The notes: generated by a model not told the origin, from the sequence alone. Counted from the first letter of the stretch, positions 45,546 to 56,728 are shown. The stretch is 64,000 nucleotides of DNA from Tomocerus qinae (GCA_020055645.1 CM034546.1:86614001-86678000); one strand, 5' to 3'. Program-made: numbers and translations.

Positions 45546-46125
45546 GCTAAGACTTAATTGATTCGCGTTGAATTGATTAAAACTCCGAACATAATAGCGT
45601 TGAGAGAAAATAAATATAAACCGTCGAGAAGCATTCCCATTTGTAGCAATGAGAAGCGTCCATAAATACATATCCTGTTTTATGTAGAATATGAACACAG
45701 ATACACTATTATGTGAATGAATTCGACATATATGCCGCGTTAGAAAGCGATGAAATCTTAGGGACGTCTTAAAACTAAAATTAAAAGTACAGATCTATTA
45801 AATATATTAAATAATAATTGGTAACTATACATTGTCAATGAATGAAAATAGCAATGAAAGCGACGGGTAAACCTGGGTATAATCATATATGGCCAGTCAC
45901 TAGAGTTAATGTTAGCAGTGAAGGAGACTGGAATGTGTAACTGAAGTATTGAAATTTACTACGATAAATAAAGAAGAATAAACCAAATACATTCAACCAT
46001 TGAAAAGTGAAGAGATAAAAGTAAGATTTTAATATAGGATAGATTAAGCACACACACAAACAGTATACACTACACACTCCTTATTTAAAGTTTTCCTTTC
46101 GTCATAAACTTTTTACAACATCGAA

Positions 46126-46470
46126 ATGGATTACTCGGACGATGATTTATCATCAGAATTTGAAGAGCCGCAGGAGGGAATACAACGTCAACTAGACTAT
46201 GCTGTGATGTACGTAAACTCAATCAATTATGTATACCAGATGTGTTTCCTTTTACAAGTCAGGAAGCCATGATTCAAGCTATGCGAGACTCACCATTTAA
46301 AACAGCTTTAGATTTGAAAAAACGTTATCATCAGGTGACGTTAGATGAACAATCACAACAATTACAATCATAACGCAAGACGGTACCTATTCGTTTACTC
46401 GTCTTTTATTTGGACTTTTATCAGCTCCTGCGATGTTTCAAAGCACAGTATTTTGATCCCCATGGCTACT
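46126..46470 (+). pseudogene. pol: Gag start fused by deletion to RT fragment
   Basis: ATG at 46126 opens an acidic N-terminus (MDYSDDDLSSEFEEP), probably Gag. Within about 25 codons another frame gives Ty3/gypsy RT: RKLNQLCIPDVFPF, TALDLKKRYHQVTLDE with the first catalytic Asp, then after a stop and shift QDGTYSFTRLLFGLL and SAPAMFQ. The sequence ends before the YxDD box. Protease, the rest of RT, RNase H and integrase are absent. A large internal deletion plus later decay explains this. Confidence 0.75.
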
Positions 46471-47599
46471 CCCCCACATACAGTAATGCCCTACCCAAAA
46501 TAACAAAAATTTTGCACCAAATTTTAGATATATAAAGTACCTTCAAGAAAACGAAGAGACATACAAGTTCCTATTGGATCAGTAAATCAAGACTTGCTAG
46601 ATCAAATCAAGTATGCTTCTGTAGATCGAATCAAAAGGATACAGGGTAACGAAATTATGATTGAAACTTTCTTGAAGAAAATGACAGAAAACAATGAAGG
46701 CAAGGAAATACAATGTCTTCGCTTCTTTTTGAACTATATAGAGGAATGAAACGTGTTGTTCTTAGCATGAATAATTTATATCATGATTATCAGAAGAAAA
46801 GGAATCTGGATATAGAATTGTTGAATCTGCATTTCTCAAAATTTATACTTCACCCAATATACTAATTTGTTAAATACCTATGCATTAATTGAAAAAACGT
46901 GTTTAAATCATCGAATTCCCAACACAATTATATCACCGAATGTATTGAAGTATGAACTAAAACAATTAGAAATTTCATTGAACCAATTAAATTTAACATT
47001 GGCATTACCAATTGAAAAATTAACTAATTATTTTAAAATGAAAATAACAACTTGCAGTAATTCGGATTCAAAGTTATACATAATAATTAAAGTACCATTC
47101 AAATCAGAATCTAATTGAAAACATTTTTCAACTCATCCCAATACCATTGAGATTTGAAGGGAAAACTTATAGGCAAAAAGGAATACCAAAATGTATAGCA
47201 AAAGATAAACGACATCATGATAACAGCTATCAATAGGAATACATGGGCAATAACAAATCCAACACCAGAAGCTAAAGTTGTATGTGACGGAAGAAAGACT
47301 ATAGAAATAGGAAAAGCACCATTCAGGGGCACTATTCTCGTTACAACTTGCAACTGTGCTATTATCATGTATGAACAGCTACCTATTAGACCAAGTATAC
47401 CTTGTGAAATAGAAGTAAAAGAAGCTAATCTAATTCAAATGACACCAACATTGTGGTCTCAACTTGACAAGTTTAAAACACCAGAAAAGAATTATGTCAA
47501 TGAGTCAATACAGAAAGACGAGAGTAACATAAAGAAATTGAAAACTAAACTAAATCAATCGATACCTACTTCTCACAAAATTAATGTAAGAACATTTCA
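46471..47599 (+). pseudogene. env: Envelope (errantivirus/baculovirus-F-like), N-terminal portion, decayed
   Basis: Frames in sequence: about 46545-46860, 46867-47118, then 47217-47599, separated by stops at about 47116 and 47150 and by frame changes. Content fits the ectodomain of an insect errantivirus envelope: long helical heptad-like stretches, then a Cys-containing segment with ITAINRNTWAI and ILVTTCNCAIIM. It is followed, after the LINE, by a transmembrane domain. The last frame stays open up to the LINE target duplication. I infer env from architecture and position; a profile comparison would settle it. Non-functional as it stands. Confidence 0.6.
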
Positions 47600-47696
47600 T
47601 GAGGAGCGCGCGGGAGGTTTGAACGTAAACACATGCTGAGTTTGGATCCTGAATTTTACAAAATTTTAAGCTAATTTTATCTACTACCCTCACTCA

Positions 47697-48382
47697 ATGC
47701 ACAGTTTAAGTAGTGTCGCAGCTACATTTGAGAACCCTCCGTTGAAGAAAATAAAAAGTGCAAGTATGCCAGGCACATCTAAGGAAGGAGGAGACTCCGA
47801 AATAAAAACACTTTTGATGGCTATGGAAGGCCGGCTCACCTCGAAGATTGACAATCTAGAAACCACTTTCGCAGCCAACTTACAACAAACAATCTCGGAA
47901 AGTAAAAGAGCACTAACCAAAGTTCAACAGACCCTAAAAGAAAACAATGTCGTTATCCAGGGGGCCCCAGAAGAGGAGAAGGAGACACTGGAAAAACTGT
48001 GTTCAATATTTGACGACGTGGCCAATAAGTTGGAGATCAAAGGTATTTTGGTGGACAAGATTTTTCGCATGGGGAAGCTGTGCCCAGGGATCAATAGGCC
48101 CATTCTGGTGAAACTAGTGCGTTTTATCGACAAAGAATGCTGTGGAACAGAGGAAAGTTAAAGGATCGGGGCATTTACATCAATGACGACCTTTCAGTAG
48201 AAGAAAGAAAACAGCAAGGGGAACTCCGGAAAAAGGCTGCGGATATCAAAAAAATTCGTCCAGGCATCGCATTTAGAATTTCGGGTTCAACACTAGTAAT
48301 CAGGGAAAACGGGGTGGTCACAGATGTCTTTGAAACGAAGGAGGATGATTCCATCTCTAAAAAGCGACCGCGAACTTCGTGA
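47697..48382 (+). pseudogene. LINE ORF1 (RNA-binding protein), one frameshift
   Basis: 47697-48161 begins MHSLSSVAATFENPPLKKIK with a coiled-coil (MEGRLTSKIDNLETTFAANL), then the RRM-like core VVIQGAPEEEKETLEKLCSI and KIFRMGK. At about 48140 the frame shifts and the same domain continues (RGKLKDRGIYINDDLSVEER) to 48382. About 229 residues in total. This coiled-coil plus RRM-like layout is known for ORF1 proteins that coat LINE RNA. Confidence 0.75.
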
Positions 48383-48439
48383 GGATTCGGGCCCAGGAAT
48401 AGTCAAACACGTTCAAATCTTGTAAAAATCAAATTTAAC

Positions 48440-49373
48440 TTTATTACGTGGAATATGGAAGGTATGAAAAAATTAAACTTTTTAAATAGTGATGAAAAAT
48501 GGGAGCTAATGCAAACATCTGCGGTAGGATTATGTGAAACTTAGGACGTAGTCCCCTCTAAATTACCTAGCTATTTAAGTCACTTTAATTGTATTAGTCG
48601 GCAAAAAGAGAACATAACAAAGGTAGAGCTATAGGAGGTATCTCCCTATTACTAAATAAAAATTTGACTAAATTAATAGAAATTATTGACATTGATCAAT
48701 CTTGGATCTTATGTAAAGTGGAGTGTTTAGCCTCAAAAAAATTTTATTATTGGGAATTGTATACTTACATCAAGATGATTGTCACATTAATAATTTAATT
48801 AAATTAAGTAATTTAATAGAGAATGTCTATTTGTGTCATTCTCTTCCAGTAATCATCGGTGGAGACTTTAACGGCCGTGTCGGTTTGTATGACATCTCAG
48901 TGGACGAGTTACATTGCAAAGTTGGTAATCACACTAGATTATCCTGTGATCGGACGTTAAATTTTTATGGGAGCAACCTCATTCAGTTTATTGAGGACTA
49001 CAGCTTGGTAATTGCCAATGGGAGATCAAAAAGTGATTCAAAAGGGGAGTTCACTTTTATTAATAAAAATGGCAAAAGTGTCATTGATTATATGTTATTA
49101 AATTATAAAGCGTGTGAATCGTTTGTAGATTTTAAGATATTAAATTTCATTGAGTCATGTCATTTTCCTATAAGACTCCAGCTAGGGGACATACAAAATT
49201 CATGCATTTGGGGAGAGAGCACTCTGAGTTGGAAACCGGAATCAGCTGATCAGTATCGAAATATTGTGATGGAAAAAGATATATCTAATTACGAAGAATT
49301 AAAAACTGCAATTCAGGACGCTGCAAAAAAATCAAAAATGGTGAAAAGAAGAAAATTAGTACCTGATGCATGA
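48440..49373 (+). pseudogene. LINE ORF2, endonuclease domain, broken
   Basis: APE-type motifs in order: FITWNMEG (48447), GLCET followed by a stop (about 48530), a shifted segment with GGISLLLNK, then from 48723 GIVYLHQDD, VIIGGDFNGRVG (catalytic Asp/Asn), and GKSVIDYMLL with SCHFPIRL in the place of the SDH motif. At least one stop and two shifts. It would nick target DNA in an intact copy. Confidence 0.75.
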
Positions 49374-51650
49374 ATGCAGAAAATTACTCTGGAAATGTCG
49401 TACATTGAATATAATTGCAAAAAAGCGGAGTTGGACTCCAGAAGCGAGAGTGAATTATTATAATGCAAAGGCCGAATACACTAAAACACGAAAGTTAAAA
49501 CAAAAAGACTTCTGGGATAAGAAAAGGAAAGATTTGGAAAATGCTAATAAGCCTGAGTTTTGGAAAGCCGTGAACATGTTCAGAAAAGTGCTAATAATTC
49601 AGAATAACATTAAGGAAGAGAAATGGATCGATTATTATAAAAATGTGCTGCCGAGTAGGTCAACGGAAAATACACTATTCTATGATGCAGGACATGAAAT
49701 TCTAACCTCAGAATTCAGGCTGGAAGAATTAACAGTAGCCATAAGAAATCTCCCAACCAAAAAAGCGGCGGGACCAGACCAAATAGCATATGAATTCATC
49801 AAATGCTTACCAGAGGATGGTGATGAAAATTTTGGACATTTTTAATAATATTCTAGAATCGGAAGATCCTCCTAAGGACTGGGCGGATTCAATTACTGAT
49901 ATGCTGTTCAAGAAGGGAGACTCAGAAGATCCGGCCAATTATCACCCGATAGCCCTTATGAACTGTATAGCCAAACTCTTCTCACAATTAATATGTACTA
50001 GATTACAGAAATGGTCAGAAATCACAGGTGTTCTCCCTGAAGCGCAAGGTGGCTTTAGGAAAGGCAGGGGATGCGAGGATCAAGTCTTTACCTTGAACAG
50101 TGCAGTACAGATTGAATTCGAAAAAGGTCTATGCACTGTTCATAGATTTTGCCCGTGCTTTTCCCAGCATTAGTCACAAGATACTCTGGCCTCGTCTTTT
50201 TCACCTGGGCATCTCCGGAAAAATCATCAGAATTTTGGAGAAAATTTATTCACAAGCGTCGACACAGATCCGACTGCCTGAAAAAGTAACTTCACCGATA
50301 GACATCACGGAGGGCCTGATGCAGGGGTGCTGCCTCTCGCCCCTCATCTTTAGCCTGTATATTCACGACATTGAGGAGGAATTACAGAGAAAAGGGTGGA
50401 GAGGGGTGCCGATTAACGACAAATCCATGCTGCACATTCTGCTTTATGCCGACGACACAATTGTAGTGGCCGATAACAGATTAAGCCTGCAGAGGAAAAT
50501 TAGGAACCTTGAATTATACTTCCGTAAATTAGAACTCGAAGTAAACATCACCAAAACTAAAGTGATTGTATTTAGAAGAGGGGGACCTTTGGAAAAGCGT
50601 CTAAATTTTACCTATAATGGAAAACCTCTGGATATAGTCAATGAATATGTATATTTGGGGGTGCCATTCTCGTCATCAGGGAAATTTGCCAAGGCAGTTA
50701 GTTACTTCAAAAAGAAAGCTGCTATTGCTCAAAATGGGGTCTCGGTCAAAGTGCTCCGTCTTTGCTAAGGGAAGGCTTGCATCGTTAGATTCCAAAGTTC
50801 GGCTTTTCGACTCAGTTGCTCTCTCTACATTGCTGTATTGCTGTCACATTTGGGGTTTGGAATATGTGGAGAAAATAGAAACATGTCAGACAAAATTTAT
50901 ACGGAAGGTATTGGGAGTAAAGGCCACTGTGCTTAAATGCGTGGTAAGGTTAGAAACAAATAGAACTAAGCTATGGGTGTTGATCGCAAAGCGATTGCAT
51001 TGCTTCCTGCAAAAATTATTTACAATGGATGATAATAGGTACGCTAAAAAATGCTTCGTGGTACTTAATAAATTGGCAAATACTGATGCTGGTGATAATT
51101 GCAACTGGGTAAGCCAATGTAAAACGTTCACTGAGAAAATCGGCCTAGGAGATATTTGGGAGGATGACACGGGTAAACTTATAGCTAATGATTATGTGGA
51201 AATATGTTATACACTAGTAAATAAAAGTAAAGAGGAGGATCTAATATCATTAGCAGGTTATGACAATTACAAATATTTTGAACATTATGATATTGTGAGA
51301 CTAAATAGCCCGCAATCCCATAAACTGTCTTTTTGGGATGACAGGCTATTGAGTCAGTTGATGCTGTATGTGACATGTTGTCATATAAAAGTAAAATATT
51401 TATGTTTAAAGATAGTTTAGTTTGTGACTTATGTAATTTACAGCGACCAAATACCTTCTTCCATTTGCTGACTGAGTGCTGTGCACACAATAGAAAGGAA
51501 ATTCAGAGTCTGATACCTAAAGATGTTCATTGTATGTATAAACTATTTGATAGTAGTCAGATAGAAAATATAAAAATGTTATTGACTTATGTTAAGACTG
51601 CTCTCAATAGGATAAATTTTATTAATATCTTAGACTATAATGAAACGTAA
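49366..51650 (+). pseudogene. LINE ORF2, reverse transcriptase and C-terminal region, broken
   Basis: RT blocks in overlapping frames: KKAAGPDQIAYEFIK (49760), NYHPIALMNCIAKLF and EAQGGFRKGRGCEDQV (49940-50090), ALFIDFARAFPSISHKILW (50130), GLMQGCCLSPLIFSLYIHDI (50310), the catalytic LLYADDTIVVAD intact at 50440-50475, then YVYLGVPFSS. Continuing 50768-51420 is the connecting region, and at 51421-51480 a CDLC...HLLTEC zinc-knuckle-like motif. About four frameshifts split it. Clade not assigned; no RNase H seen. Confidence 0.85.
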
Positions 51651-51982
51651 TTAATTTTGACAAGCTCCAAATATTTGTTTAAATAAATTAATGCAGTAAC
51701 AATTTGTGATGCATAGGATATTGTATAGGGGGATGGGTGCTTAAGGCTGTATGTGCAGAGTGTAATAGCTTAACCAAAAGGTTGGTTAAGTTCTGATTCA
51801 CCGGACGCCAAGGGGCGGAGGTATTCGGGTAGTAGAGGGATAGGTTCCCTTGAAGGGATCAGTTGGTCGGCATATAGTTAGTGAACTTATTTCTACAATA
51901 TCTTTATAATTATAAATTGTAACTTTTCTTTATATTCTATGGGCCAAGGCTCGTCGAGAATAAAATCAATATTCATTCATTC

Positions 51983-52176
51983 ATGTAAGAACATTTCAAG
52001 GAATTCATGGAGTATTTATAGGTTGGAATTTACTATTAACAGCAGTAATTATCTATGTTATATTCAAACTTTATCATGTATTCAATATACTGCCACTCAT
52101 AGTCATAACTTACTGTCAATCTGAGAACCATGAGGTAGAACAATTATTCGATCAATTTCGTTTTCCAGCTACTTAG
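51983..52176 (+). pseudogene. env: Envelope C-terminus: transmembrane domain and tail
   Basis: After the second copy of the LINE target duplication the env frame resumes and ends at TAG 52174-52176. It holds a long hydrophobic segment (FIGWNLLLTAVIIYVIF) followed by a short polar tail ending FRFPAT. It fits the membrane anchor of the split envelope gene. Confidence 0.65.
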
Positions 52177-52391
52177 AAGCTTTGATTATACTACAGTTTG
52201 TTGTACTACTTATGATTATAATTGTACTATGTCATATAAAATATGGGAGAGATATACAATACTGGAGGAGGCATAAAAGACACCAGCAATTAGAATCAAT
52301 AAAGTTAAATAGGGGAGACGACTCACAACGATCCAAAGCAAGCATCAGGCAAACTTACAGGAGTTACATGGGAGTCACCAGTACACTCTAG
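52134..52391 (+). CDS. Accessory ORF A: membrane protein, N-terminal part
   Basis: An open frame overlapping the end of env in another register, without an early ATG: a hydrophobic segment (LQFVVLLMIIIVLCHI), then a basic juxtamembrane region (YWRRHKRHQQ). It ends at 52391 while the overlapping frame (next entry) continues in protein-like fashion, so A and B were probably one protein split by a shift near 52310. No family recognised. A spliced leader would be needed for initiation. Confidence 0.4.
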   Translation, partial: GRTIIRSISFSSYLEALIILQFVVLLMIIIVLCHIKYGRDIQYWRRHKRHQQLESIKLNRGDDSQRSKASIRQTYRSYMGVTSTL

Positions 52392-52764
52392 AGAGTATAT
52401 TCCATCAGATATGATGCACCTTCTTAATAGTGAAATACGGATACGAACAGAAGGGAACAATAATACCATCAAGTCACATTACGATCAGCCTTCGGCATTG
52501 TGTATGAAGGTCAAAGACGAGAGTGTGAAGTTTACAACGGCAACAACTACACTGCCAAGGGCTACTGTAAACTATGAAAATTTTTTACCTTACAACAAAG
52601 GAAAGCACATTTCCATGGAAACTCTTCCTATGAAACAGAAGGAACAAGAACAACTTTACCCAACTAATCTTACTAATAATGATGATGATATACCTATATA
52701 TTCCACAGCCTTTAAACCAAAAGCCGTACGAAACAAGCAGCATCCCTTTCCTAACAACTTGTAA
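52311..52764 (+). CDS. Accessory ORF B: likely cytoplasmic half of ORF A protein
   Basis: Open from after a stop at about 52308. Codons before the first ATG (52411) are already protein-like (LTGVTWESPVHSREYIPSDM), which supports continuity with ORF A. The first ATG pair gives a 117-residue polar, Thr/Lys/Asn-rich chain with no membrane segment. Unknown family. Confidence 0.4.
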
Positions 52765-52907
52765 ATTAACATACTTAATTACATAAACAACACAAAATTA
52801 ATTTCTGAAATTATTGTTAAAGCTTAAGTATAGTCCAAATTTTTCTGGTAAAGCTTTTGTAAAACTTTGTGAGCATTGTGGCTAGTCAAATCTTAATCGT
52901 ATACTTG

Positions 52908-53208
52908 ATGCGTAACGTACTAATGAAATTAAACATACCTAATTGCAGTGACGAACACTCATACGTTTATAATATCTCAATTTACGAAATTGGAAGATTT
53001 TCTGGAGCAGAAATTTTCAAATATGACAAAAGATTCACCTCAAGATATTGATGTAAATTCATTCCTGTGCGGGCAATTATCGAGTATAGTTCTTATTGTA
53101 TTAGTGATAGTATTATCCTGTATATGGAACATTTTGGAAAGACTTCCAGGTCTTAGGTCACCATCAACTACAACAAAAACTACATGCCAACCACCATCTA
53201 CAAATTAA
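52908..53208 (+). CDS. Accessory ORF C: small single-pass membrane protein
   Basis: ATG at 52908 begins MRNVLMKLNIPNCSDEH. At about 52950 the better frame shifts to one running to TAA 53206-53208: short helix (FTKLEDFLEQKFSN), hydrophobic segment (SSIVLIVLVIVLSCIW), Pro/Thr-rich tail. Probably one protein with a single indel. The next ORF starts 4 nt later. No family recognised. Confidence 0.45.
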
Positions 53209-53212
53209 AGAA

Positions 53213-53479
53213 ATGTATTTCGATTCCATGATGCAGAACAAGACAGTGATGTGCAATCTTGATACGAACAAACCAAATTGGATTGAAGAATTTTATCAAG
53301 CATTAGACAACAACTGCACTGATGTTTATGTTACACCTACGATAATTAGAAGAACCACAATAATGAGTACTTCTTTAGAACTGAAAATTTTAGTTATAGT
53401 GTTAATAGTTTCCATTATATTGATGATTTCAGGACTCATACCAAGTTTACAAAGCAAGATCAACCACCCCATTCTATAG
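53213..53479 (+). CDS. Accessory ORF D: small single-pass membrane protein
   Basis: ATG at 53213, 88 codons, intact. Polar N-terminal half with two Cys, then a hydrophobic segment (LKILVIVLIVSIILMI), and a short tail. It starts 4 nt after ORF C, so the two may be translated from one message by reinitiation. The C and D pair has the same layout (soluble N-part, one membrane helix, short tail), suggesting duplication or partner subunits. Unknown family. Confidence 0.5.
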   Translation: MYFDSMMQNKTVMCNLDTNKPNWIEEFYQALDNNCTDVYVTPTIIRRTTIMSTSLELKILVIVLIVSIILMISGLIPSLQSKINHPIL

Positions 53480-53659
53480 CTCACCACCAATACTAGCTTA
53501 TCCATTGAGATCACGATCATATAGACAAACAATTCAAAGAGTATACGATGCTTGCTACAATTTACTACTATAAGCAACAAATTCAATTGTATTTACAATT
53601 TACTGGACATTTGAGTTGTTATAAAATAAGATACAACTAAACTGCTTTTAATTGGATAT

Positions 53660-53989
53660 ATGAAAAATACTGACACCACACCAATAAGAACTACCTATAC
53701 ATATGCTTGGGTACGTTATTTAACAAAAGGCACTTTACTATTCGAACGTATATCCAGCTGGAATGATGACTTCTGTAGCCATGTAATAAGAGACAATTTC
53801 CATAAGAATGAAAAGATAGATCAAGGCTGCTGGATCCAATTCAACATTTTTGGTACTCCCCAAAGACCTATATATGTATGTTATCTATACAAAAGGGAAC
53901 TGTGTTTAGTTGAAATTACACAACTATTAATGGTCCGTATACCAAAAGAAATGTTACCTACACCCCCAACTCAACTTCAAATTCAATAA
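53660..53989 (+). CDS. Accessory ORF E, unknown 109-residue protein
   Basis: ATG at 53660, intact. Aromatic- and Cys-containing, mixed alpha/beta character (TYAWVRYLTKGTLLFERI; IYVCYLYKRELCLVEI), no membrane segment or signal peptide. The tail is Pro/Gln-rich. I recognise no domain. It is clearly coding-like compared with shuffled AT-rich DNA (long, high-complexity, same strand as its neighbours). Confidence 0.5.
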   Translation: MKNTDTTPIRTTYTYAWVRYLTKGTLLFERISSWNDDFCSHVIRDNFHKNEKIDQGCWIQFNIFGTPQRPIYVCYLYKRELCLVEITQLLMVRIPKEMLPTPPTQLQIQ

Positions 53990-54157
53990 AAGAGATTTTA
54001 CGGACGAAACTTTTCGTCACTTCAAAACAAGATGAGTTGAGATGAACCACGACAAGCTCACTTGGAGGAGATAAAGAGACGATTCCCAGGATCAGATATT
54101 TGTGCCATCGACGAAACTTCGTTACAATCTTTTGACTTTTAACATTTAACATTTTAA

Positions 54158-54676
54158 TTGTTACAAAAGTCAATTGCAACAAGAGACCCTTTACCTAAAT
54201 TACAGTGGGCTATTGCAGCCATAGTTATTAATAACCATTTAGACTATACATTTCCCATATTTTCTGTGCTTTTTAAATTAAGTGTGAGTTTAGAGTATCA
54301 ACGAAATTTACTTGCCACCTGGAACATTTTTTTCACACCAGTAACCGATATTTGCTATTTTGCTCGTCAATACTTTACTAATCCTCATTTGTTAGATAAC
54401 CCATTGCATGCCCCTCGCCTAAATTTAATTGCTGGTCTATACGTTCAAGAAATCAAAACACCTGGAGAAGTCACACCTGCAGGAACAAGTTTAGACCGAC
54501 TACTTGTTATTACAAAGTCGGAATACATAAATGAAATTGAACTCATCCCAGGAGGACACGTTGCTAAAGTGCACACAAGAATCTCATCTATTTTAGACTT
54601 TGAAAAGCTATTACAATTCTATGAACGAGGACCACCTTTCAGTGCATCGGAGCAATTAACTATAACAATTACATAA
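54158..54676 (+). CDS. Accessory ORF F, unknown 172-residue protein
   Basis: Open from just after a stop at 54155. The nominal start is TTG and no early ATG exists, so it needs a spliced or shifted start (ORF E ends 169 nt upstream). Contents: a hydrophobic/aromatic middle (LDYTFPIFSVLFKLSV), a PRLNLIAGLYVQEIKTPGEV segment and an EIELIPGGHVAKVH segment. It ends 2 nt before the ATG of ORF G. No known family recognised. Confidence 0.5.
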   Translation: MLQKSIATRDPLPKLQWAIAAIVINNHLDYTFPIFSVLFKLSVSLEYQRNLLATWNIFFTPVTDICYFARQYFTNPHLLDNPLHAPRLNLIAGLYVQEIKTPGEVTPAGTSLDRLLVITKSEYINEIELIPGGHVAKVHTRISSILDFEKLLQFYERGPPFSASEQLTITIT

Positions 54677-54678
54677 AC

Positions 54679-55167
54679 ATGAACAACACACATCGAATCT
54701 CATTTTGGTGTTCCCTTAGAGATATCAAAAAAGTTTATTGTAAAGGCAAGTTATACATAATTCCACGGTTTCAGAATGAGGAGAAAGTGGCTTATGCCCA
54801 TATCGATTGGGACAAACTAGAACTGTGGTTTAAGAACCATATTAGACAGTCTCAACAACTATTGCATGACATTCTGTATTCAACGATCAGAGGCTCACCT
54901 ATCCTTCTAAAAACTATTAGTGAATCCATAATTAAGGACAGTGATTACAAACAAGCCATACCATATTATTTTTCACAGTTCTATCCTGGTGAAGTGCTGT
55001 TAAATAGTTTTATGCCGTATGACGTATTCAAAAAATATATGAAACCCTGGATTAATAGGTTCGCCACTAATTTTGTCACTACAAACGATATCAAGATACA
55101 ATATAAGATCTATGTAGCTTACATAACAGGAAGAAATCCGCAAAAGGGACTGATCAGAAACTACTAA
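54679..55167 (+). CDS. Accessory ORF G, unknown 162-residue protein, intact
   Basis: ATG at 54679, two nucleotides after ORF F's stop, which suggests coupled translation. Soluble, aromatic-rich: RISFWCSLRDIKKVYCKGKL, WFKNHIRQSQQLLHDIL, YYFSQFYPGEVLLNSFMPYD, with a basic C-terminus. No membrane segment. The most convincing uninterrupted accessory gene. No domain recognised. Confidence 0.55.
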   Translation: MNNTHRISFWCSLRDIKKVYCKGKLYIIPRFQNEEKVAYAHIDWDKLELWFKNHIRQSQQLLHDILYSTIRGSPILLKTISESIIKDSDYKQAIPYYFSQFYPGEVLLNSFMPYDVFKKYMKPWINRFATNFVTTNDIKIQYKIYVAYITGRNPQKGLIRNY

Positions 55168-55193
55168 TATTTGCCTCGAAGTTAGTTAGCTAG

Positions 55194-55668
55194 TTAGCCT
55201 CTAAGTCGCCAAGACAACTATACTTTGGACAGGACGGATTAACAGCAACCCGATTTATAAGACACCTGTCACGGCATAATTTATGTGAATGGCAACTAGA
55301 AGTGCTCTATGCAACTCTAATTAAACTGTGTCAATATAACCGTGAATGGAGGCCGATCTTCCAACAAGAAGCCTTCGACTTAGTGTACCAATTACAAGAG
55401 TGCACTCCTTATAGAAATTTGACAAATCATTCATTATTGTGTTCATTATCTTTTACATACCAATCAACACCAAGAAGATCATGAACTTTTGTTTCCTGCT
55501 GACACTATTAAGAACGTCAGTGTGTTGAATTTAGGGTCACAGGCAGCTAAAAGTGAGTATTTATTTAGGGCGTTCACACCAAAAGAAATCAGAGCTCTTA
55601 AAAGAAAGGCTCGACATAACAAACTAGTTCCGGTCCTTTATCCGGAAAGTGAGACTGACATCGATTAA
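55194..55668 (+). pseudogene. Accessory ORF H, frameshifted
   Basis: First part 55194-55484 (no ATG; LYFGQDGLTATRFIRHLSRH, EWQLEVLYATLIKLC), second part about 55465-55668 in the next frame (HELLFPADTIKNVSVLNLGS, then basic KRKARHNKLV and a stop). The frames overlap at about 55465, which points to one indel in what was an about 155-residue protein. Unknown family. Confidence 0.4.
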
Positions 55669-55745
55669 TATTCAAATTAACTATTCATCATGGACGACTT
55701 ATATAGCTTCGCGAATTATATAGTATACATAATAGTGTCGTGAAC

Positions 55746-56728
55746 ATGGAGATATTCAAAGTAGAATTTCACCCTCAACGAGTGAATGGTGCCCCTTACC
55801 TACTGCCATCAATCCAAGAAATGATTGTAAAGCCCTGGACTTGGGATTACTTTGAACCCCAACACTTTTTACTAGTGGTTAAAACGAATCCAAGATAACT
55901 ACCAACTAATAGGATTGTGCCTATTAGTTAGTCTGGATCCTAAGTCTATTTGATAAAAGTATCGAACTATTACGAAGATCTAAGGAGAATTAAGACAATG
56001 AGACCTCCGAACTAATTCATGATCTTTATTTAATAGTAGTTACAGGAACAGACAATTTGCATTTTAGCAATCTAGTTCGAAACTTCATTAGTCGATGCAT
56101 ATATTTGGAGTTGGATTGGAATAATCCCACTACCATATCTACACTAACGATTGCAAAGTTTCTCATATTTTTAAAAGTAAATACACCGAACGAAAACTAT
56201 AACAAATTGTTAAGTGTATTAATAGTAGATATGCTTCGTTCAAACAAAGAGAATACTTATTTAACAAGGGAAGATACTTTAACTATACAAACAAAGCTAT
56301 TTACTGAAAAATTACCACTAAGTGACAAAAGAGTGTCTATTAGGGCATTTCTGCATGCACTAAACGAATATAAACTAACATTGGACCCAATATCTAAACA
56401 AGTTGTGTCAACACCAAAAGAGTTTTTAAAAGTGCACGAGTTAAGTTCACTACCTTTAGTGAGTTTTCATAAACGCTCTGAGTGCATCGAACAACCTACT
56501 AAAGTGTCATCTGATAATGAGCGCAATTCAGGCTCCATATTATGGCTACCAACTATCTACTTGCAACGTAATACTTCACGTCATTTACAGGAATTGTTCG
56601 TGCGTCGCCCATCTGTAATTACTACATCCAACGAATCAAGAAAGCGACAAGCAACTTCAACATCTTCATCATCTTTAAAAATGGACAAAATCGACCAGGA
56701 AGATCTTAAATTTCCTTATGATGTTTAA
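55746..56728 (+). pseudogene. Accessory ORF I, helical protein, broken in its N-terminal third
   Basis: ATG at 55746 begins MEIFKVEFHPQRVNGAPYLL and runs about 50 codons. Protein-like sequence then continues through two frame changes and one stop (about 55900-56000) into a long open stretch, about 55999-56728: LIVVTGTDNLHFSNLVRNFI, ISTLTIAKFLIFLKVNT, then a Ser/Thr-rich basic tail (SRKRQATSTSSSSLKMDK). Originally about 320 residues, mostly helical. Function unknown; a capsid-like or nucleic-acid-binding role is only a guess from the basic tail. Confidence 0.45.

Larger units (their letters stand above)
47600..51982 (+). mobile_element. Full-length LINE inserted in env
   Basis: Flanked by a 16-bp target duplication atgtaagaacatttca (47584-47599, 51983-51998). 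The 5' end is GC-rich (tgaggagcgcgcgggaggtt) and the 3' end is an (attc)n tail (aatattcattcattc). It has ORF1 and ORF2 with APE endonuclease and RT. At 4.38 kb it appears complete, though ORF2 has decayed. It is in the same orientation as the provirus. Confidence 0.9.

Noticed and set aside
51185-51490. Minus-strand frames inside the LINE (also 50886-51170)
   Set aside because: Antisense shadows of the LINE ORF2 coding sequence.
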